From contig NZ_KE386910.1 in assembly GCF_000429485.1 (NCBI RefSeq), positions 207,043-243,100 of the forward strand: 36,058 nucleotides of DNA, read 5' to 3'. The notes beneath the pieces are model-generated. The model was not told where the DNA came from. It saw nothing but the letters and a program-made list of their open reading frames with translations, and searched no databases. Position 1 is the stretch's first letter. Every line of letters starts with the position of its first letter. The DNA comes from Aliagarivorans marinus DSM 23064. GTDB taxonomy: Bacteria > Pseudomonadota > Gammaproteobacteria > Enterobacterales > Celerinatantimonadaceae. Shown here piece after piece: positions 25,531 to 35,277 of the stretch. The translations under genes were made by a program, and so were the position numbers.

Positions 25531-25531
25531 G
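25519..25531 (-). repeat. candidate right terminal inverted repeat of the island
   Basis: CATTTTTGTAAAG is the reverse complement of the 13-mer at 13028-13040. It sits 53 bp from the nth stop, outside the recombinase operon. It overlaps the operon's -35 box, so selection on the promoter could also explain part of the match. Confidence 0.4.
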
Positions 25532-25583
25532 GTAAAAAATCAGGTTTCCACGGGAATCTGCATTGTAGACCAAGTCTGATTCT

Positions 25584-26219
25584 TTACTTTTTCTTTGGTG
25601 GAGAGAACTCGCATAAGTCTTCGATGATGCACGAGCCACAGCGTGGTTTGCGTGCCACACAGGTGTAGCGACCATGTAGGATTAGCCAGTGGTGCACATC
25701 TACCTTGAATTCCTTTGGTACCACCTTGAGTAGCTTTTGCTCGACTAAATCGACGTTTTTACCCATCGCAAACTTAGTGCGATTCGATACCCGATAGATA
25801 TGGGTATCTACGGCGATAGTCGGCCAACCAAAGGCGGTGTTTAGTACCACGTTAGCGGTCTTACGCCCAACGCCGGGAAGTGCTTCCAATGCCTCTCTCG
25901 ACTCGGGCACCTCACCACCGTGCAGATCTACCAGCATTTGGCAGGTCTTAATCAGGTTCTCGGCTTTGGAGTTAAACAAACCAATGGTTTTGATATAACC
26001 CTTTAGCTTTTCCACACCCAGATCCAAGATGGCTTGTGGCGTGTTTGCCACCGGGTAGAGCTTATCGGTGGCTTTGTTGACCGAGACATCGGTGGCCTGC
26101 GCCGATAGCAGCACTGCTGCGAGCAGTTCAAACGGCGTGGTGAAGTTGAGCTCGGTCGTCGGGTGTGGGTTGTTATCTCGTAGTCGGGTTAAGATCTCGA
26201 GGCGTTTTTCTTTATTCAT
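25584..26219 (-). CDS. nth: endonuclease III, DNA N-glycosylase/AP lyase
   Basis: Nth removes oxidised pyrimidines from DNA and cuts the abasic site in base-excision repair. The 211-residue protein has the helix-hairpin-helix [11 protein letters not shown] with catalytic Lys120, and Asp138 in IAVDTH. A C-terminal 4Fe-4S cluster has Cys in the C-x6-C-x2-C-x5-C pattern ([17 protein letters not shown]). Numbering agrees with the E. coli enzyme. The C-terminus SPPKKK differs from E. coli. Its ATG overlaps the rsxE stop (ATGA), the usual rsx-nth linkage. The island lies directly downstream of its stop, and I see no clear terminator left there. Confidence 0.97.
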   Translation of the reverse strand: MNKEKRLEILTRLRDNNPHPTTELNFTTPFELLAAVLLSAQATDVSVNKATDKLYPVANTPQAILDLGVEKLKGYIKTIGLFNSKAENLIKTCQMLVDLHGGEVPESREALEALPGVGRKTANVVLNTAFGWPTIAVDTHIYRVSNRTKFAMGKNVDLVEQKLLKVVPKEFKVDVHHWLILHGRYTCVARKPRCGSCIIEDLCEFSPPKKK

Positions 26220-26905
26220 TCAGCTTCCTGCAAAGCGGGAGTGGACTCAGGTTGTGGCTGTTGTTTGCGCTGGCTAGCGTAGTGATCGATGGCGTTCTTG
26301 AGGGCAATCAGGAAACCCATCACCAAAAAGGCGCCCGGCGGCAACAGGGCAACCAGAAACGCTTCGTTAAATTCGAACACAACGATCTTAAGCGAGGCAG
26401 CCCAATCACCGAGCAGTAGCTCCATCCCATCGAATAGCGTACCGGCGCCAAGTAGCTCACGGATGGCTCCAACACTTAAGAGCACCAGCGCAAAGCCAAG
26501 GCCCATCATGAGGCCATCAAAGGCTGCCGATTTCACATCATTGCGGGCGGCAAAGGCTTCGGCGCGGCCAATGATAATGCAGTTGGTCACGATTAGCGCG
26601 ATAAACAGGCCCAGGCTTTGATAGAGCTCGTAGGCGAGGGCGTTCATTAGTAGCTGCACACAGGTCACGAAGGTGGCAATTAGCATAATGAACACCGGTA
26701 TACGGATCTCTTTAGGCACCCAGTTGCGGATCAGTGAAACGCTCACGTTGGACGCGATCAATACTGCAAGGGTGGCTAAGGCCAAGCCGAGCGCATTGGT
26801 CACGTTCGACGTGACTGCCAGCAGCGGACACAAGCCGAGAAGCTGAACCAACCCGGGATTGTTCTTCCAAAGCCCTTGCCAGGCAATCTTTTTGTAATCA
26901 GTCAT
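26216..26905 (-). CDS. rsxE: electron transport complex subunit RsxE
   Basis: RsxE is an integral membrane subunit of the Rsx/Rnf complex, which couples NADH-ferredoxin electron flow to ion movement; in E. coli it keeps SoxR reduced. This 229-residue protein has about six membrane helices and the family start ending in [32 protein letters not shown] and [15 protein letters not shown] are also typical. The charged C-terminal tail is not conserved. It starts 17 bp after rsxG and shares an ATGA overlap with nth. Confidence 0.95.
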   Translation of the reverse strand: MTDYKKIAWQGLWKNNPGLVQLLGLCPLLAVTSNVTNALGLALATLAVLIASNVSVSLIRNWVPKEIRIPVFIMLIATFVTCVQLLMNALAYELYQSLGLFIALIVTNCIIIGRAEAFAARNDVKSAAFDGLMMGLGFALVLLSVGAIRELLGAGTLFDGMELLLGDWAASLKIVVFEFNEAFLVALLPPGAFLVMGFLIALKNAIDHYASQRKQQPQPESTPALQEAE

Positions 26906-26922
26906 GGCTATTGCTCGCAGGG

Positions 26923-27546
26923 TTACAGGTTAGCATCGTCCACAGAGGCGTGGGTTTGATGATAGAGCAGGGTGTTACGCACGGCTTTCACTGCTGCTCG
27001 TGGCGTGATGGTGGCACCGGTAAAACTATCGAACTGGCCGCCGTCTTTCTTCACCGCCCAGCGGCTATCTTCGTCGCTGTTAAGTCGCTGACCGGCAAAG
27101 CTGGTGATCCAGTCGCTTTTGCGCAGTTCGAGCTTATCACCTAGTCCAGGGGTCTCGCTGTGCTGTAACACCCGAACGCCGGTCACGGTATTGTTATCGT
27201 CGATGCCAACCAGTAGCAGTATGTCGCCGTTGTAGCCGTCTGGTGCGACAGTCTGATAAACCGTGGCAACCGCTTGGCCTTCTTTTTCAATCTGCCAGCT
27301 TGGCAGCGCCTCTGCTGTGCCTAAGAACTGCTGGCTAACATTACTAAAGCAGCGTGCGTCAAAGCCACCAAAGACTACCTCTTCGGGCAGCACTTCCTGC
27401 ATTTGTCGCTCGGTTTGCAGCTGCAATTGCTCAGCAATCAAAGGAGATGTGAACCAGTTGACCGCCGATACCAAGGCGGTACACGCGGCAGCAAAGCCGG
27501 CTAGCTTGAGCGCGTTTTGCTGAATGGATTTACGCTGCTCAGTCAT
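26923..27546 (-). CDS. rsxG: electron transport complex subunit RsxG
   Basis: RsxG is a single-span subunit with a large periplasmic FMN-binding domain. The FMN is held by a phosphoester bond to Thr in the motif [12 protein letters not shown], seen here near the C-terminus. The 207-residue protein has one N-terminal membrane helix ([19 protein letters not shown]) and the family block [20 protein letters not shown] chose ATG 27546, which overlaps the rsxD stop and has GGAG 7 bases before it; ATG 27552 is too close to that site. The open frame reaches 27570 inside rsxD. Confidence 0.94.
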   Translation of the reverse strand: MTEQRKSIQQNALKLAGFAAACTALVSAVNWFTSPLIAEQLQLQTERQMQEVLPEEVVFGGFDARCFSNVSQQFLGTAEALPSWQIEKEGQAVATVYQTVAPDGYNGDILLLVGIDDNNTVTGVRVLQHSETPGLGDKLELRKSDWITSFAGQRLNSDEDSRWAVKKDGGQFDSFTGATITPRAAVKAVRNTLLYHQTHASVDDANL

Positions 27547-28603
27547 CGTCATGCTCCACGTTGTAGCCATATACCCGCGTTTTGGTGAAGTGGTCGATCA
27601 TCGGTACACACATATTGGCAAGCAGTACTGAGAATGCGACTGCATCGGGATAGCCGCCCCAGGTGCGTATAATGTAGACAAATAACGCAATAAGTGCGGC
27701 GAAAATCATTCGGCCACGCGGCGAGGTCGCGGCACTTACCGGATCGGTGATGATGAAGAATGCGCCCAACATGGTCGCACCGGAGAGTAGGTGGAGCGAC
27801 ACCGGTGCCGCGTTAGTTAGCCCAAACAGTTGCCCCCAGATACCTAGTACGATAAGACTTACCAAGAATGCGACGGGCAGATGCCAGCGGATAACCTTGA
27901 GGTAGAGTAGTGCACAGCCACCTAGAAGATAGGCCAGGTTGATAATCTGCCAGCCATGTCCGGCGATTGCGCCAAACTGCACGCCTTGCAAGATCTCCTC
28001 GGTCATCAATCCTTGGCTGAGTCCTGTTTTAACTGCGTCGAGCGGCGTTGCTAAGGTATGGCCGTCGACACTGGCGATCTGCAGCAGGCTAAAGCCATCG
28101 CGCGTAAAACCGGTGAAGATCAGACGCAAGCCATCGCTCAGCGACAGGCTCTCAGCCAGCAGTGATTGAGGCGGGATCCACGAGGTCATGGTCACCGGAA
28201 ACGACACCAGCAGCAACACATAGGCAGCCATAGCGGGGTTAAACAGGTTGTTGCCCAAACCGCCATACAGTTGCTTTACCACCGCGATAGCAAATACCCC
28301 TCCGATAACGGCAGCCCACCAGGGCGCATAGGCCGGCAGTGCCAAACCTAGCAGCACGGCAGTAACCAGTGCGCTGTTATCGGCCAAGGCCGCCGCTGGG
28401 CTTCGGCCACGTAATAGTTGAGTCGCTGTTTCAGTAGCCAAGGCTGCACTGCTTGCCAGCAACACCTGAACTAGCGTACCGATGCCAAAGTAGTAACTCT
28501 GTGCAATAAAGCCAGGTAGCAGGCACACTATCACCCAAAACATTAAGGTTTGGGTGCGCAGAGGTTTGCGGATAAAGGGAGAGCTGAGTAGGTTATTCGT
28601 CAT
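27539..28603 (-). CDS. rsxD: electron transport complex subunit RsxD
   Basis: RsxD is a polytopic inner-membrane subunit with covalent FMN. This 354-residue protein has 8-10 hydrophobic helices, the block GGLGNNLFNPAMAAYVLLLVSFP, and LSGATMLGAFFIITDPVSAAT, in which the Thr of SGAT is the FMN-attachment residue of the NqrB/RnfD family. ATG 28603 overlaps the end of rsxC (AATGACGAATAA) and has GGAAAG 6 bases before it. The frame also runs upstream into rsxC but that part is not conserved. Confidence 0.95.
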   Translation of the reverse strand: MTNNLLSSPFIRKPLRTQTLMFWVIVCLLPGFIAQSYYFGIGTLVQVLLASSAALATETATQLLRGRSPAAALADNSALVTAVLLGLALPAYAPWWAAVIGGVFAIAVVKQLYGGLGNNLFNPAMAAYVLLLVSFPVTMTSWIPPQSLLAESLSLSDGLRLIFTGFTRDGFSLLQIASVDGHTLATPLDAVKTGLSQGLMTEEILQGVQFGAIAGHGWQIINLAYLLGGCALLYLKVIRWHLPVAFLVSLIVLGIWGQLFGLTNAAPVSLHLLSGATMLGAFFIITDPVSAATSPRGRMIFAALIALFVYIIRTWGGYPDAVAFSVLLANMCVPMIDHFTKTRVYGYNVEHDDD

Positions 28604-31058
28604 TGTCGCTTTCCATGGAAGACGCGGCTTTTGCTGCTTGTTTTGCTTTGGCTGCGGCAATCGCTTTAGCTACTGCGGCGCTGCGTTTAGGAGGCGATGT
28701 TGCATCGGATGATTCTACGGGAGAATCACTCGAGGCAACAGGGCGCGCATCTTCACTGTGTTCGTTCTGCGCTTGTTGCAGCTGCTCTTGGGCCATCTTC
28801 TTAGCCTTTGCTCTGGCAATAGCCGCAGCAACTGCTGGGTTGGCGGATGACTTAGCCGGTTTAGCGTCACCGGCTGCGTTTTCGTCCTGAGCTTGCAGCT
28901 CGGCTTGGGCCTTCTTGGCTTTAGCACGCGCAATCGCCGCAGCTACTGCGGGATTGGCTGAAGACGCAGTTTGGGATTCGGCGTTTTCTGGCCGTTCAAG
29001 CTCAGGCTGTTCACTCTGGGATGCTTTTTTCGCTTTAGCACGGGCGACAGCAGCTGCTACAGCCGCATCTTTCGCATTTGCAGATGGCTGTTCAGCAGCT
29101 TGCTTCTTCGCCTTGGCTCGGGCGATTGCCGCCGCTACGGCAGGGTTGCTAGACGAACTGCTTGGCTTCACAGCAGTATCATCAGACTCTGATGCATCGG
29201 TTTGTTGCGCTTTTTTCGCCTTGGCACGGGCGATCGCTGCTGCGACCGCGGGATTGGCGGAAGTAGCCGGTTTACTGCCTTCTGCTTCTGTAGGTTGCTC
29301 ACTGTTGCGCTTGGCTTTTGCTCTGGCAATCGCAGCTGCCACTGCCGGGTTGTCTGATTTAGCCGGGGCGCTTTGCTCGTTGTCGCCTTCACGCTTGGCT
29401 TTAGCACGCGCTAAGGCCGCAGCCACCGCTGTATTGGTGGTCTTAGCATCCTTCGCTGCACGAGCCTGGGCCTTACGGGCTTTTCTGGCGGCGATAGCGG
29501 CGCTGTTATCTGGCACCAGCTCGCCTTGCTCATTTTCAATGGCTTTGATCTCTACCTGCTTGCTCTGCATGCGTTGCAGTGCCGCTTTGACCGGATCGTT
29601 ACCTGCACCTTGGGCCTGTTGCAGGCGACGCTCAGCGGCTTGTTTCTGGCGAGCCTTACGTTCGGCCTGTTCCTTCTCAAGGCGAAGCTTGCGTGCATCG
29701 AAGCGTTGCTTGGCGCGTTCTGCTTCATGCGCCAGCAGGTCTTCAGCGCGTACCTTCGCCTTAGTCTGGCGATAGTACTGCACCAGTGGGATAGCGCTAG
29801 GGCAGACGTAGGCGCATGCACCACACTCAATGCAGTCCATCAGTTTATAACTGCGAGATTTCTCAAGGTCATCGCCCTTGGCATACCAATACAGCTGCTG
29901 AGGCAGCAGCCCCATGGGGCAAGCTTGAGCGCATTCGCCACAGCGAATACAGGCCTGCTCTTGGGCTTGCGCCGGGGTGTTGTTAACCAGAATACAGTTG
30001 GCTGTTTTAACGATCGGACTGGCCAGATTGGGCAACATAAAGCCCATCATCGAGCCACCCATAATCGCTTGGTGGTGAGTGCCCAGCTTTTGTTGTTCCA
30101 ACAAGTGCGAGACTGGCGTACCGATGGCCACCCAATAGTTACGGGGCTCACCCACATGATCACCCGCTAAGGTAACAATCCGCGAAATCAACGGTTCGCC
30201 ATGATCGACGGCGCGTTGCACCGCATATGCCGTTCCCACATTGTGTACCAGAATGCCTTGATCGATAGGCAACTGACCGGCCTTTAACTCACGCCCGGTG
30301 AGTACCTGAACCAGTTGTTTTTCACCACCGGACGGGTACTTAGTCGGAATCGCCCGTACAACGATGTTATCGCCCGCAGCCGCTTGTAGCGCTTTAATGG
30401 CTTCTGGTTTGTCGTCTTCGACGGCGACTATCACTAGCTTGGGAGACAGCGCTTTTTCCAGCAGCGAAACGCCACGTAGCAGTGCCTCGGCGTAGTTACG
30501 CATCAAACAGTCGTCTGATGAGATGTAGGGCTCGCACTCGGCGCCATTGATGATCAGCACGTCCAACGGCTTGTTTGGTGAAATTTTTAGAGCAGCCGGG
30601 AAGCCTGCACCGCCCATCCCGGAGATACCCGCTTGGTGGACCCGTTCACATATAAGCTCAGGCGTGAGTTCAGCCTCAAGGAGCGGCGCCATAAAGGCAT
30701 TTTGATCTTGAATACTGCTCGGCTCGATTACCACCGCCAACTCGCTGATACCGGAGGGGTGAGCCGACGGTCGCGCTTCGATAGCCACCACTGTGCCGCA
30801 ACAGGGGGCATGCACAGGCGGGCTTTGATAAAAGCGTGATTCAGTCAGCGCTTGTCCGGTCTTCACGGTACTGCCCACCTCAACGCATACCTTGGCCGGG
30901 CTGCCAATGTGTTGCTGCAGGGGCACCACCAGTTGTTTGGCCAGCGTTAGGGTTTCCGGCTTGTCGCAATCGATATTGTCTTTCTTGGTGGCGGGGTGAA
31001 CGCCACCTTGATAACGCCACAGTTGGCCTTGTTTGATTTTATCGAGCCAACTACGCAT
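28593..31058 (-). CDS. rsxC: electron transport complex subunit RsxC with long repeat tail
   Basis: RsxC is the peripheral NADH-facing subunit of the complex. This 821-residue protein has the RnfC nucleotide-binding core with [12 protein letters not shown] and [15 protein letters not shown]. Two 4Fe-4S ferredoxin motifs follow, [12 protein letters not shown] and [13 protein letters not shown] charged helical linker comes next, and a C-terminal tail with eight imperfect copies of [15 protein letters not shown]. Tails of this kind occur in other gammaproteobacterial RsxC and vary in copy number. ATG 31058 lies inside the rsxB stop with GGAGG 5 bases upstream; the frame from 31073 adds five non-conserved residues. 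Confidence 0.95.
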   Translation of the reverse strand: MRSWLDKIKQGQLWRYQGGVHPATKKDNIDCDKPETLTLAKQLVVPLQQHIGSPAKVCVEVGSTVKTGQALTESRFYQSPPVHAPCCGTVVAIEARPSAHPSGISELAVVIEPSSIQDQNAFMAPLLEAELTPELICERVHQAGISGMGGAGFPAALKISPNKPLDVLIINGAECEPYISSDDCLMRNYAEALLRGVSLLEKALSPKLVIVAVEDDKPEAIKALQAAAGDNIVVRAIPTKYPSGGEKQLVQVLTGRELKAGQLPIDQGILVHNVGTAYAVQRAVDHGEPLISRIVTLAGDHVGEPRNYWVAIGTPVSHLLEQQKLGTHHQAIMGGSMMGFMLPNLASPIVKTANCILVNNTPAQAQEQACIRCGECAQACPMGLLPQQLYWYAKGDDLEKSRSYKLMDCIECGACAYVCPSAIPLVQYYRQTKAKVRAEDLLAHEAERAKQRFDARKLRLEKEQAERKARQKQAAERRLQQAQGAGNDPVKAALQRMQSKQVEIKAIENEQGELVPDNSAAIAARKARKAQARAAKDAKTTNTAVAAALARAKAKREGDNEQSAPAKSDNPAVAAAIARAKAKRNSEQPTEAEGSKPATSANPAVAAAIARAKAKKAQQTDASESDDTAVKPSSSSSNPAVAAAIARAKAKKQAAEQPSANAKDAAVAAAVARAKAKKASQSEQPELERPENAESQTASSANPAVAAAIARAKAKKAQAELQAQDENAAGDAKPAKSSANPAVAAAIARAKAKKMAQEQLQQAQNEHSEDARPVASSDSPVESSDATSPPKRSAAVAKAIAAAKAKQAAKAASSMESDNDE
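28629..29430 (-). repeat. coding repeat array in rsxC
   Basis: About 800 bases encode eight copies of a unit built on [13 protein letters not shown], spaced by acidic Ser/Glu/Ala linkers of 8 to 30 residues. The DNA copies are 80-90% alike by eye, so slippage and recombination between copies are possible. The array makes misleading open frames on the plus strand. It is protein repeat, not a CRISPR: spacers are irregular and in frame. Confidence 0.9.
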
Positions 31059-31644
31059 TATCGGCCTCCTCAAGCTTCGCCGATTCGCTGGCTACATCGA
31101 TAACTGCGATGTCAATCTTGTTGAGCTGCCAATCCCAGGTGCGCGAGGTCTGCGCAATCGGGCGCATCTCAATGCAATCGGTCGGGCAGGGCGCGACACA
31201 CAGTTCGCAACCGGTGCACTCCTTGGTAATGATGGTGTGCATCTGCTTGTTGGCACCTACAATGGCATCCACCGGACAGGCTTGAATACACTTGGTACAA
31301 CCGATACAGGCCTCTTCGTGGATAAACGCTACCGATTTGGGCTTCTCTTTCTCTTGGGCAGATGCATCTAGCTCGGGCACCTCGACACCGAGTAAATCGG
31401 CGAGCTTCTCTACGGTTTCCTGGCCACCGGGCGGGCACTTGTTAATGGCCTCGCCCTTAGCGATGGCTTCGGCATAGGGGCGACAACCGGGATGACCACA
31501 TTGACCACACTGGGTCTGCGGTAGCAGTTGCTCTACTTGATCGGCGATGGGATCGCCTTCTACACGATAACGAATAGCGGCAAACCCGAGGATCCCCCCG
31601 AAGATGGCAGCTAGTACGGTTAGCGCAATAATTGCTTCTATCAT
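31051..31644 (-). CDS. rsxB: electron transport complex subunit RsxB
   Basis: RsxB is a membrane-anchored iron-sulfur subunit. The 197-residue protein starts with one hydrophobic helix ([21 protein letters not shown]). It is followed by the [16 protein letters not shown] four-cysteine Fe-S domain. Two ferredoxin 4Fe-4S motifs, [12 protein letters not shown] and [12 protein letters not shown], complete it. It starts 5 bp past the rsxA stop and its end overlaps rsxC. Length equals the family norm. Confidence 0.97.
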   Translation of the reverse strand: MIEAIIALTVLAAIFGGILGFAAIRYRVEGDPIADQVEQLLPQTQCGQCGHPGCRPYAEAIAKGEAINKCPPGGQETVEKLADLLGVEVPELDASAQEKEKPKSVAFIHEEACIGCTKCIQACPVDAIVGANKQMHTIITKECTGCELCVAPCPTDCIEMRPIAQTSRTWDWQLNKIDIAVIDVASESAKLEEADNA

Positions 31645-31649
31645 CTTTA

Positions 31650-32228
31650 CTACTTAATCAAACCGCTAAAACCAACAAAGGCCAAAGACATCAAGCCGGC
31701 GGTAATCATCGCGATGGCTGCGCCTCGAAACGGAAGTGGAACGTCGGCGGCGACCAAACGCTCGCGCATCGCTGAGAACAGCACCAGCACCAGCGAAAAG
31801 CCTAGCGCGGCGCCAAAGCCGTAGATAACCGACTGAATAAAGTTGTGCCCTTCATTAACGTTAAGCAGTGCAACCCCGAGGACTGCACAGTTAGTGGTAA
31901 TCAACGGCAGATATATGCCGAGTACGCGGTGAAGGGTAGGACTGGTTTTCTGCACGAACATCTCGGTAAACTGAACCACTACCGCGATCACCAAAATAAA
32001 GCTCATGGTGCGCAAGTAGCCGAGATTAAGTGGAAGTAGCAGATAAGTCTCAATCAGGTACGAGCTGAGTGAGGCGAGGGTCAACACAAAGGTGGTGGCC
32101 AGCGCCATGCCAATGGCAGACTCTACCTTGCCTGATACACCCATAAATGGGCACAAGCCGAGAAACTTTACTAATACAAAATTGTTGACCAACACGGTGG
32201 CTATCAACAACAGCAAATACTCTGTCAT
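31650..32228 (-). CDS. rsxA: electron transport complex subunit RsxA
   Basis: RsxA is a six-helix inner-membrane subunit that, together with RsxE, frames the ion-conducting part of the complex. The 192-residue protein starts [20 protein letters not shown]. It has the family motifs [12 protein letters not shown] and [17 protein letters not shown]. It is the first gene of the rsxABCDGE-nth operon and is divergent from nrdD. The shared upstream region contains an FNR-type site nearer to nrdD. I did not find a convincing rsxA promoter of its own. Confidence 0.97.
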   Translation of the reverse strand: MTEYLLLLIATVLVNNFVLVKFLGLCPFMGVSGKVESAIGMALATTFVLTLASLSSYLIETYLLLPLNLGYLRTMSFILVIAVVVQFTEMFVQKTSPTLHRVLGIYLPLITTNCAVLGVALLNVNEGHNFIQSVIYGFGAALGFSLVLVLFSAMRERLVAADVPLPFRGAAIAMITAGLMSLAFVGFSGLIK

Positions 32229-32375
32229 GCGGAAAAATCGAGGTTAAAATTCAGGATATTATCCTTGTTTGTGAGCGGCTTAACAACCTTGCTTTTGCAG
32301 GGGCATTCTCGGCATAAATTAAGTTGATTAGTTATTGGTCGATCACACTCTTTCTCCCACCAATCTGCAGCAAAC

Positions 32376-32389
32376 TTGATCGTGATCAA
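32376..32389. promoter_or_regulatory. FNR box upstream of nrdDG
   Basis: TTGATCGTGATCAA matches the FNR consensus TTGATnnnnATCAA at every fixed position. Its centre is 165 bp before the nrdD ATG and 154 bp before rsxA. If it activates nrdD as a class II site, transcription would start near 32424. Activation of anaerobic ribonucleotide reductase by FNR is established in E. coli. The rest of 32229-32547 holds the NrdR-type box at 32453 and no gene. Confidence 0.75.
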
Positions 32390-32452
32390 TTCATTTCGAG
32401 ATCGTTTATATCAGCCATAGCCACCACATCTAGTGGTTATTAGAATATACAA

Positions 32453-32468
32453 ACACAATATATGGTCA
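32453..32468. promoter_or_regulatory. candidate NrdR box upstream of nrdD
   Basis: ACACAATATATGGTCA agrees with the NrdR box acaCwAtATaTwGtgt at 13 of 16 positions. NrdR boxes normally come in pairs about 31 bp apart. The best upstream partner, ACCACATCTAGTGGT at 32423, is only a weak match at 29 bp, so the assignment is moderate. NrdR represses ribonucleotide reductase genes when dATP is high. Confidence 0.45.
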
Positions 32469-32547
32469 TCGCCGTCAATATTGGCCCTAGAGCCAGTACT
32501 GGCGCGTGTTTACGTGCTGTACCCAACACCACCGGAGAATATAAAAC

Positions 32548-34668
32548 GTGAAACCCGTCGTGATAAAGCGAGATGGAAGCCGAGTCCCTTATGATGCAAA
32601 ACGCATTGTAGAAGCTGTGATTAAAGCGGCCAAAGCGGTAGGTGCCAGCGACGACTTGCTGTCGTTGCGTGTCGCTCAGATCGTCACTGAACAGTTTATG
32701 CACCGCGAAGAGGTGGATATTAACGAGATCCAAGGTGCGGTTGAAAACCACCTAATGGACAGTGACCACAAATCATTGGCGCGCGCGTACATTGAGTACC
32801 GTCACGATCGCGACGTAGCACGTGAACACCGTAGCTCATTGAGCAAAGAGATCCGCGGTTTGGTTGAACAAAGCAACGCTGCTTTGTTGAACGAAAACGC
32901 CAACAAAGACAGCAAGGTGATCCCGACCCAGCGTGACCTGCTGGCGGGTATCGTTGCGAAGCACTATGCCAAGAGCCACTTGCTGCCACGCGATGTGGTA
33001 ACCGCCCATGAGCGCGGCGAGATTCACTTCCACGACCTGGATTACGCACCGTTCTTCCCGATGTTCAACTGTATGTTGATCGACCTGGAAGGCATGCTGA
33101 CCGGCGGCTTTAAGATGGGTAATGCCGAAATCGACACACCGAAGTCTATCTCGACTGCCACTGCGGTAACCGCGCAGATCATCGCGCAGGTGGCATCGCA
33201 CATCTACGGCGGCACCACCATTAACCGCATCGACGAGATCCTTGCGCCATACGTGGTAAAAAGCTTCAACAAGCACCTGTCGGTAGCGCAGGAGTGGGAG
33301 ATTGCCGATCCGCATGCCTACGCCAAGCAGCGCACTGAGAAAGAGTGTCACGACGCGTTCCAATCGCTGGAGTACGAAGTCAACACCTTGCACACCGCCA
33401 ACGGCCAAACCCCGTTTGTCACCTTTGGTTTCGGTCTGGGCGAGTCGTGGGAAGCCAAGCTTATCCAACGCTCTATTCTAGAGAACCGTATTTCCGGTTT
33501 GGGCAAAAACGCCAAGACCGCGGTATTCCCGAAACTGGTATTCGCCATTAAAGACGGCGTAAACCATAAAGCGGCCGATCCAAACTACGACATCAAGCAG
33601 CTAGCACTAGAGTGCTCAAGCAAGCGTATGTACCCAGATATCCTGAACTACGACAAAGTGGTTGAGGTTACTGGCTCGTTCAAGACGCCAATGGGCTGCC
33701 GTAGCTTCCTGGGCACCTACGAAGAAGAAGGTCAGCTGATCCACGAAGGTCGTAACAACCTGGGTGTGGTTAGCCTTAACCTGCCACGGATTGCGATTGA
33801 AGCGCAGCACGACGAAACCCGCTTCTTCGAAATCCTAGAGAAGCGTTTGGTTATCGCTAAGCGCGCGCTGGATTCTCGCATCGAGCGTTTGAAAGGCGTA
33901 AAAGCCCGCGTTGCTCCAATCCTGTACATGGAAGGAGCGTGTGGTGTGCGCTTGAAAGCCGACGACGAGATTACCGAGATCTTCAAAAACGGCCGCGCCT
34001 CTATCTCGCTGGGCTACATCGGTCTGCATGAAACGGTGAACGCGCTGTACGGCGATGAGACCCATGTTTACGACTCAGAAGCACTGCGCGAAAAAGCCGT
34101 GACCATCGTTGAGAAGCTAAAGCAAACCACCGAAGCGTGGAAAGATGAGAGCGGCTATGGCTTCAGCCTGTACGCTACGCCAAGTGAAAACTTATGTAAC
34201 CGCTTCTGCTCCATCGATACCAAGAAGTTTGGCGTGATCAATGGTGTAACCGACAAAGGTTACTACACCAACAGCTTCCACCTGGACGTTGAGAAGAAGG
34301 TTACCCCCTACGATAAGATCGACTTCGAGATGCCATACCCATCGCTCTCAAGCGGCGGCTTTATCTGCTACGGCGAATACCCGAACATGCAGCACAACGT
34401 CGAAGCTTTGGAAGACGTGTGGGATTACAGCTACAGCCGCGTGCCTTACTACGGCACCAACACCCCGATCGATGAGTGTTACAGCTGTGAGTACACCGGA
34501 GAGTTCGAGTGCACCAGTAAAGGCTTTGTCTGCCCAAGTTGCGGTAACAGCGACCCAAGCAAGGTATCAGTAACCCGCCGCGTGTGTGGTTACCTGGGCA
34601 GCCCAGATGCGCGTCCGTTTAACTACGGCAAGCAAGAAGAAGTTAAACGTCGAGTGAAACACCTCTAA
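32548..34668 (+). CDS. nrdD: anaerobic ribonucleoside-triphosphate reductase
   Basis: NrdD is the glycyl-radical class III reductase that makes deoxynucleotides without oxygen. The 706-residue protein starts with an ATP-cone allosteric domain (VVIKRDGSRVPYDAKRIVEAV). It has the catalytic core and a zinc site near the end made by CYSCEY and CPSC pairs. The radical-bearing residue is Gly681 in RRVCGYLG, the same number as in E. coli. ATG 32548 follows a GGAG 8 bases upstream. Its stop overlaps the nrdG start (TAATG). The FNR box upstream fits oxygen control. Confidence 0.97.
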   Translation: MKPVVIKRDGSRVPYDAKRIVEAVIKAAKAVGASDDLLSLRVAQIVTEQFMHREEVDINEIQGAVENHLMDSDHKSLARAYIEYRHDRDVAREHRSSLSKEIRGLVEQSNAALLNENANKDSKVIPTQRDLLAGIVAKHYAKSHLLPRDVVTAHERGEIHFHDLDYAPFFPMFNCMLIDLEGMLTGGFKMGNAEIDTPKSISTATAVTAQIIAQVASHIYGGTTINRIDEILAPYVVKSFNKHLSVAQEWEIADPHAYAKQRTEKECHDAFQSLEYEVNTLHTANGQTPFVTFGFGLGESWEAKLIQRSILENRISGLGKNAKTAVFPKLVFAIKDGVNHKAADPNYDIKQLALECSSKRMYPDILNYDKVVEVTGSFKTPMGCRSFLGTYEEEGQLIHEGRNNLGVVSLNLPRIAIEAQHDETRFFEILEKRLVIAKRALDSRIERLKGVKARVAPILYMEGACGVRLKADDEITEIFKNGRASISLGYIGLHETVNALYGDETHVYDSEALREKAVTIVEKLKQTTEAWKDESGYGFSLYATPSENLCNRFCSIDTKKFGVINGVTDKGYYTNSFHLDVEKKVTPYDKIDFEMPYPSLSSGGFICYGEYPNMQHNVEALEDVWDYSYSRVPYYGTNTPIDECYSCEYTGEFECTSKGFVCPSCGNSDPSKVSVTRRVCGYLGSPDARPFNYGKQEEVKRRVKHL

Positions 34669-35186
34669 TGAACTACCACAAGTACCACAGCGTTGACGTC
34701 GTTAACGGCCCGGGAACCCGCTGCACCCTGTTTGTATCAGGGTGCGAGCACCAGTGCCGCGGTTGCTATAACAAAAGCACTTGGCGTTGCGATTCAGGGT
34801 TTGAGTTCGACGACCAACTCGAGCAGCAGATCATCGATGATCTCAATGATCAGCGAATTCGCAAACGCGGTTTAACCCTGAGTGGCGGCGATCCGCTGCA
34901 CCCAGCAAACGTCGCTGCGGTGCTGCGCCTGGCAAAGCGTGTTAAGCAAGAGTGTACGGGCAAGGATATCTGGCTTTGGACCGGTTACACCTTGGCGGAG
35001 CTATCTGATGAGCAACGCGCGGTACTTGAGTATGTTGATGTGATGATCGACGGCAAGTTTGAACAAGAGCTGGCCGATGCAAAACTCAAATGGCGTGGCA
35101 GCAGTAACCAAAATGTTCTGTATGCGCCGTTCGATAAACCAGAGCGAGCCCCACAAACTGGTTTAATAGACGTGTTAGCTATCTAG
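34668..35186 (+). CDS. nrdG: anaerobic ribonucleotide reductase activating protein
   Basis: NrdG is a radical SAM enzyme that generates the glycyl radical on NrdD. In the 172-residue protein Cys26, Cys30 and Cys33 (SGCEHQCRGC) form the CxxxCxxC 4Fe-4S site. GPGTRCTLFVSGC and LSGGDPLHP are the SAM-binding parts. KDIWLWTGY and DGKFEQELAD are also as in E. coli NrdG. The C-terminal tail after RGSSNQNV is about 20 residues longer than in E. coli. The start overlaps the nrdD stop, so translation is coupled. A terminator follows at 35206. Confidence 0.96.
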   Translation: MNYHKYHSVDVVNGPGTRCTLFVSGCEHQCRGCYNKSTWRCDSGFEFDDQLEQQIIDDLNDQRIRKRGLTLSGGDPLHPANVAAVLRLAKRVKQECTGKDIWLWTGYTLAELSDEQRAVLEYVDVMIDGKFEQELADAKLKWRGSSNQNVLYAPFDKPERAPQTGLIDVLAI

Positions 35187-35205
35187 TTTCCCGCATGAAT
35201 ACTTC

Positions 35206-35234
35206 AAAAGGCGCCTGTTATGGCGCCTTTTTTG
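35206..35234. terminator. bidirectional terminator between nrdG and the YgjP-like gene
   Basis: AAAAGGCGCC (35206-35215) pairs with GGCGCCTTTT (35222-35231) around TGTTAT, and the T run continues to 35234. The A run on the left gives a U-tract for minus-strand transcripts from the convergent metallopeptidase gene as well. Confidence 0.9.
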
Positions 35235-35277
35235 TGTTTGTAGTTCGGTAGGTTTCCCTGAAAAGGGGGTAGAGCGG

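Larger units (their letters stand above)
13028..25531 (-). mobile_element. integrative island with a tyrosine recombinase array (Gamma-Mobile-Trio-like)
   Basis: Eight same-strand genes separate motY from nth, which I recall as near neighbours in Vibrio. At the right end, an operon of three tandem large tyrosine recombinases, two small coiled-coil proteins and a RecD-like helicase forms the mobility part. At the left end two cargo genes follow. I see no phage structural, conjugation or replication genes. Order and sizes fit the published Gamma-Mobile-Trio elements and more distantly the Tn554 plan of two recombinases plus a small TnpC. The boundaries given are those of the candidate inverted repeats and are inferred. 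No tRNA gene borders the insertion. Confidence 0.75.

Noticed and set aside
28629-29430. Regular repeats that could suggest a CRISPR array
   Set aside because: Units are in frame, encode a protein repeat, have irregular spacing and related linkers, and no cas genes are near.
28915-29775. 286-residue plus-strand open frame rich in Ala, Leu and Ser
   Set aside because: It is the antisense shadow of the rsxC repeat array; RsxC has clear family motifs and the plus-strand frame has none.
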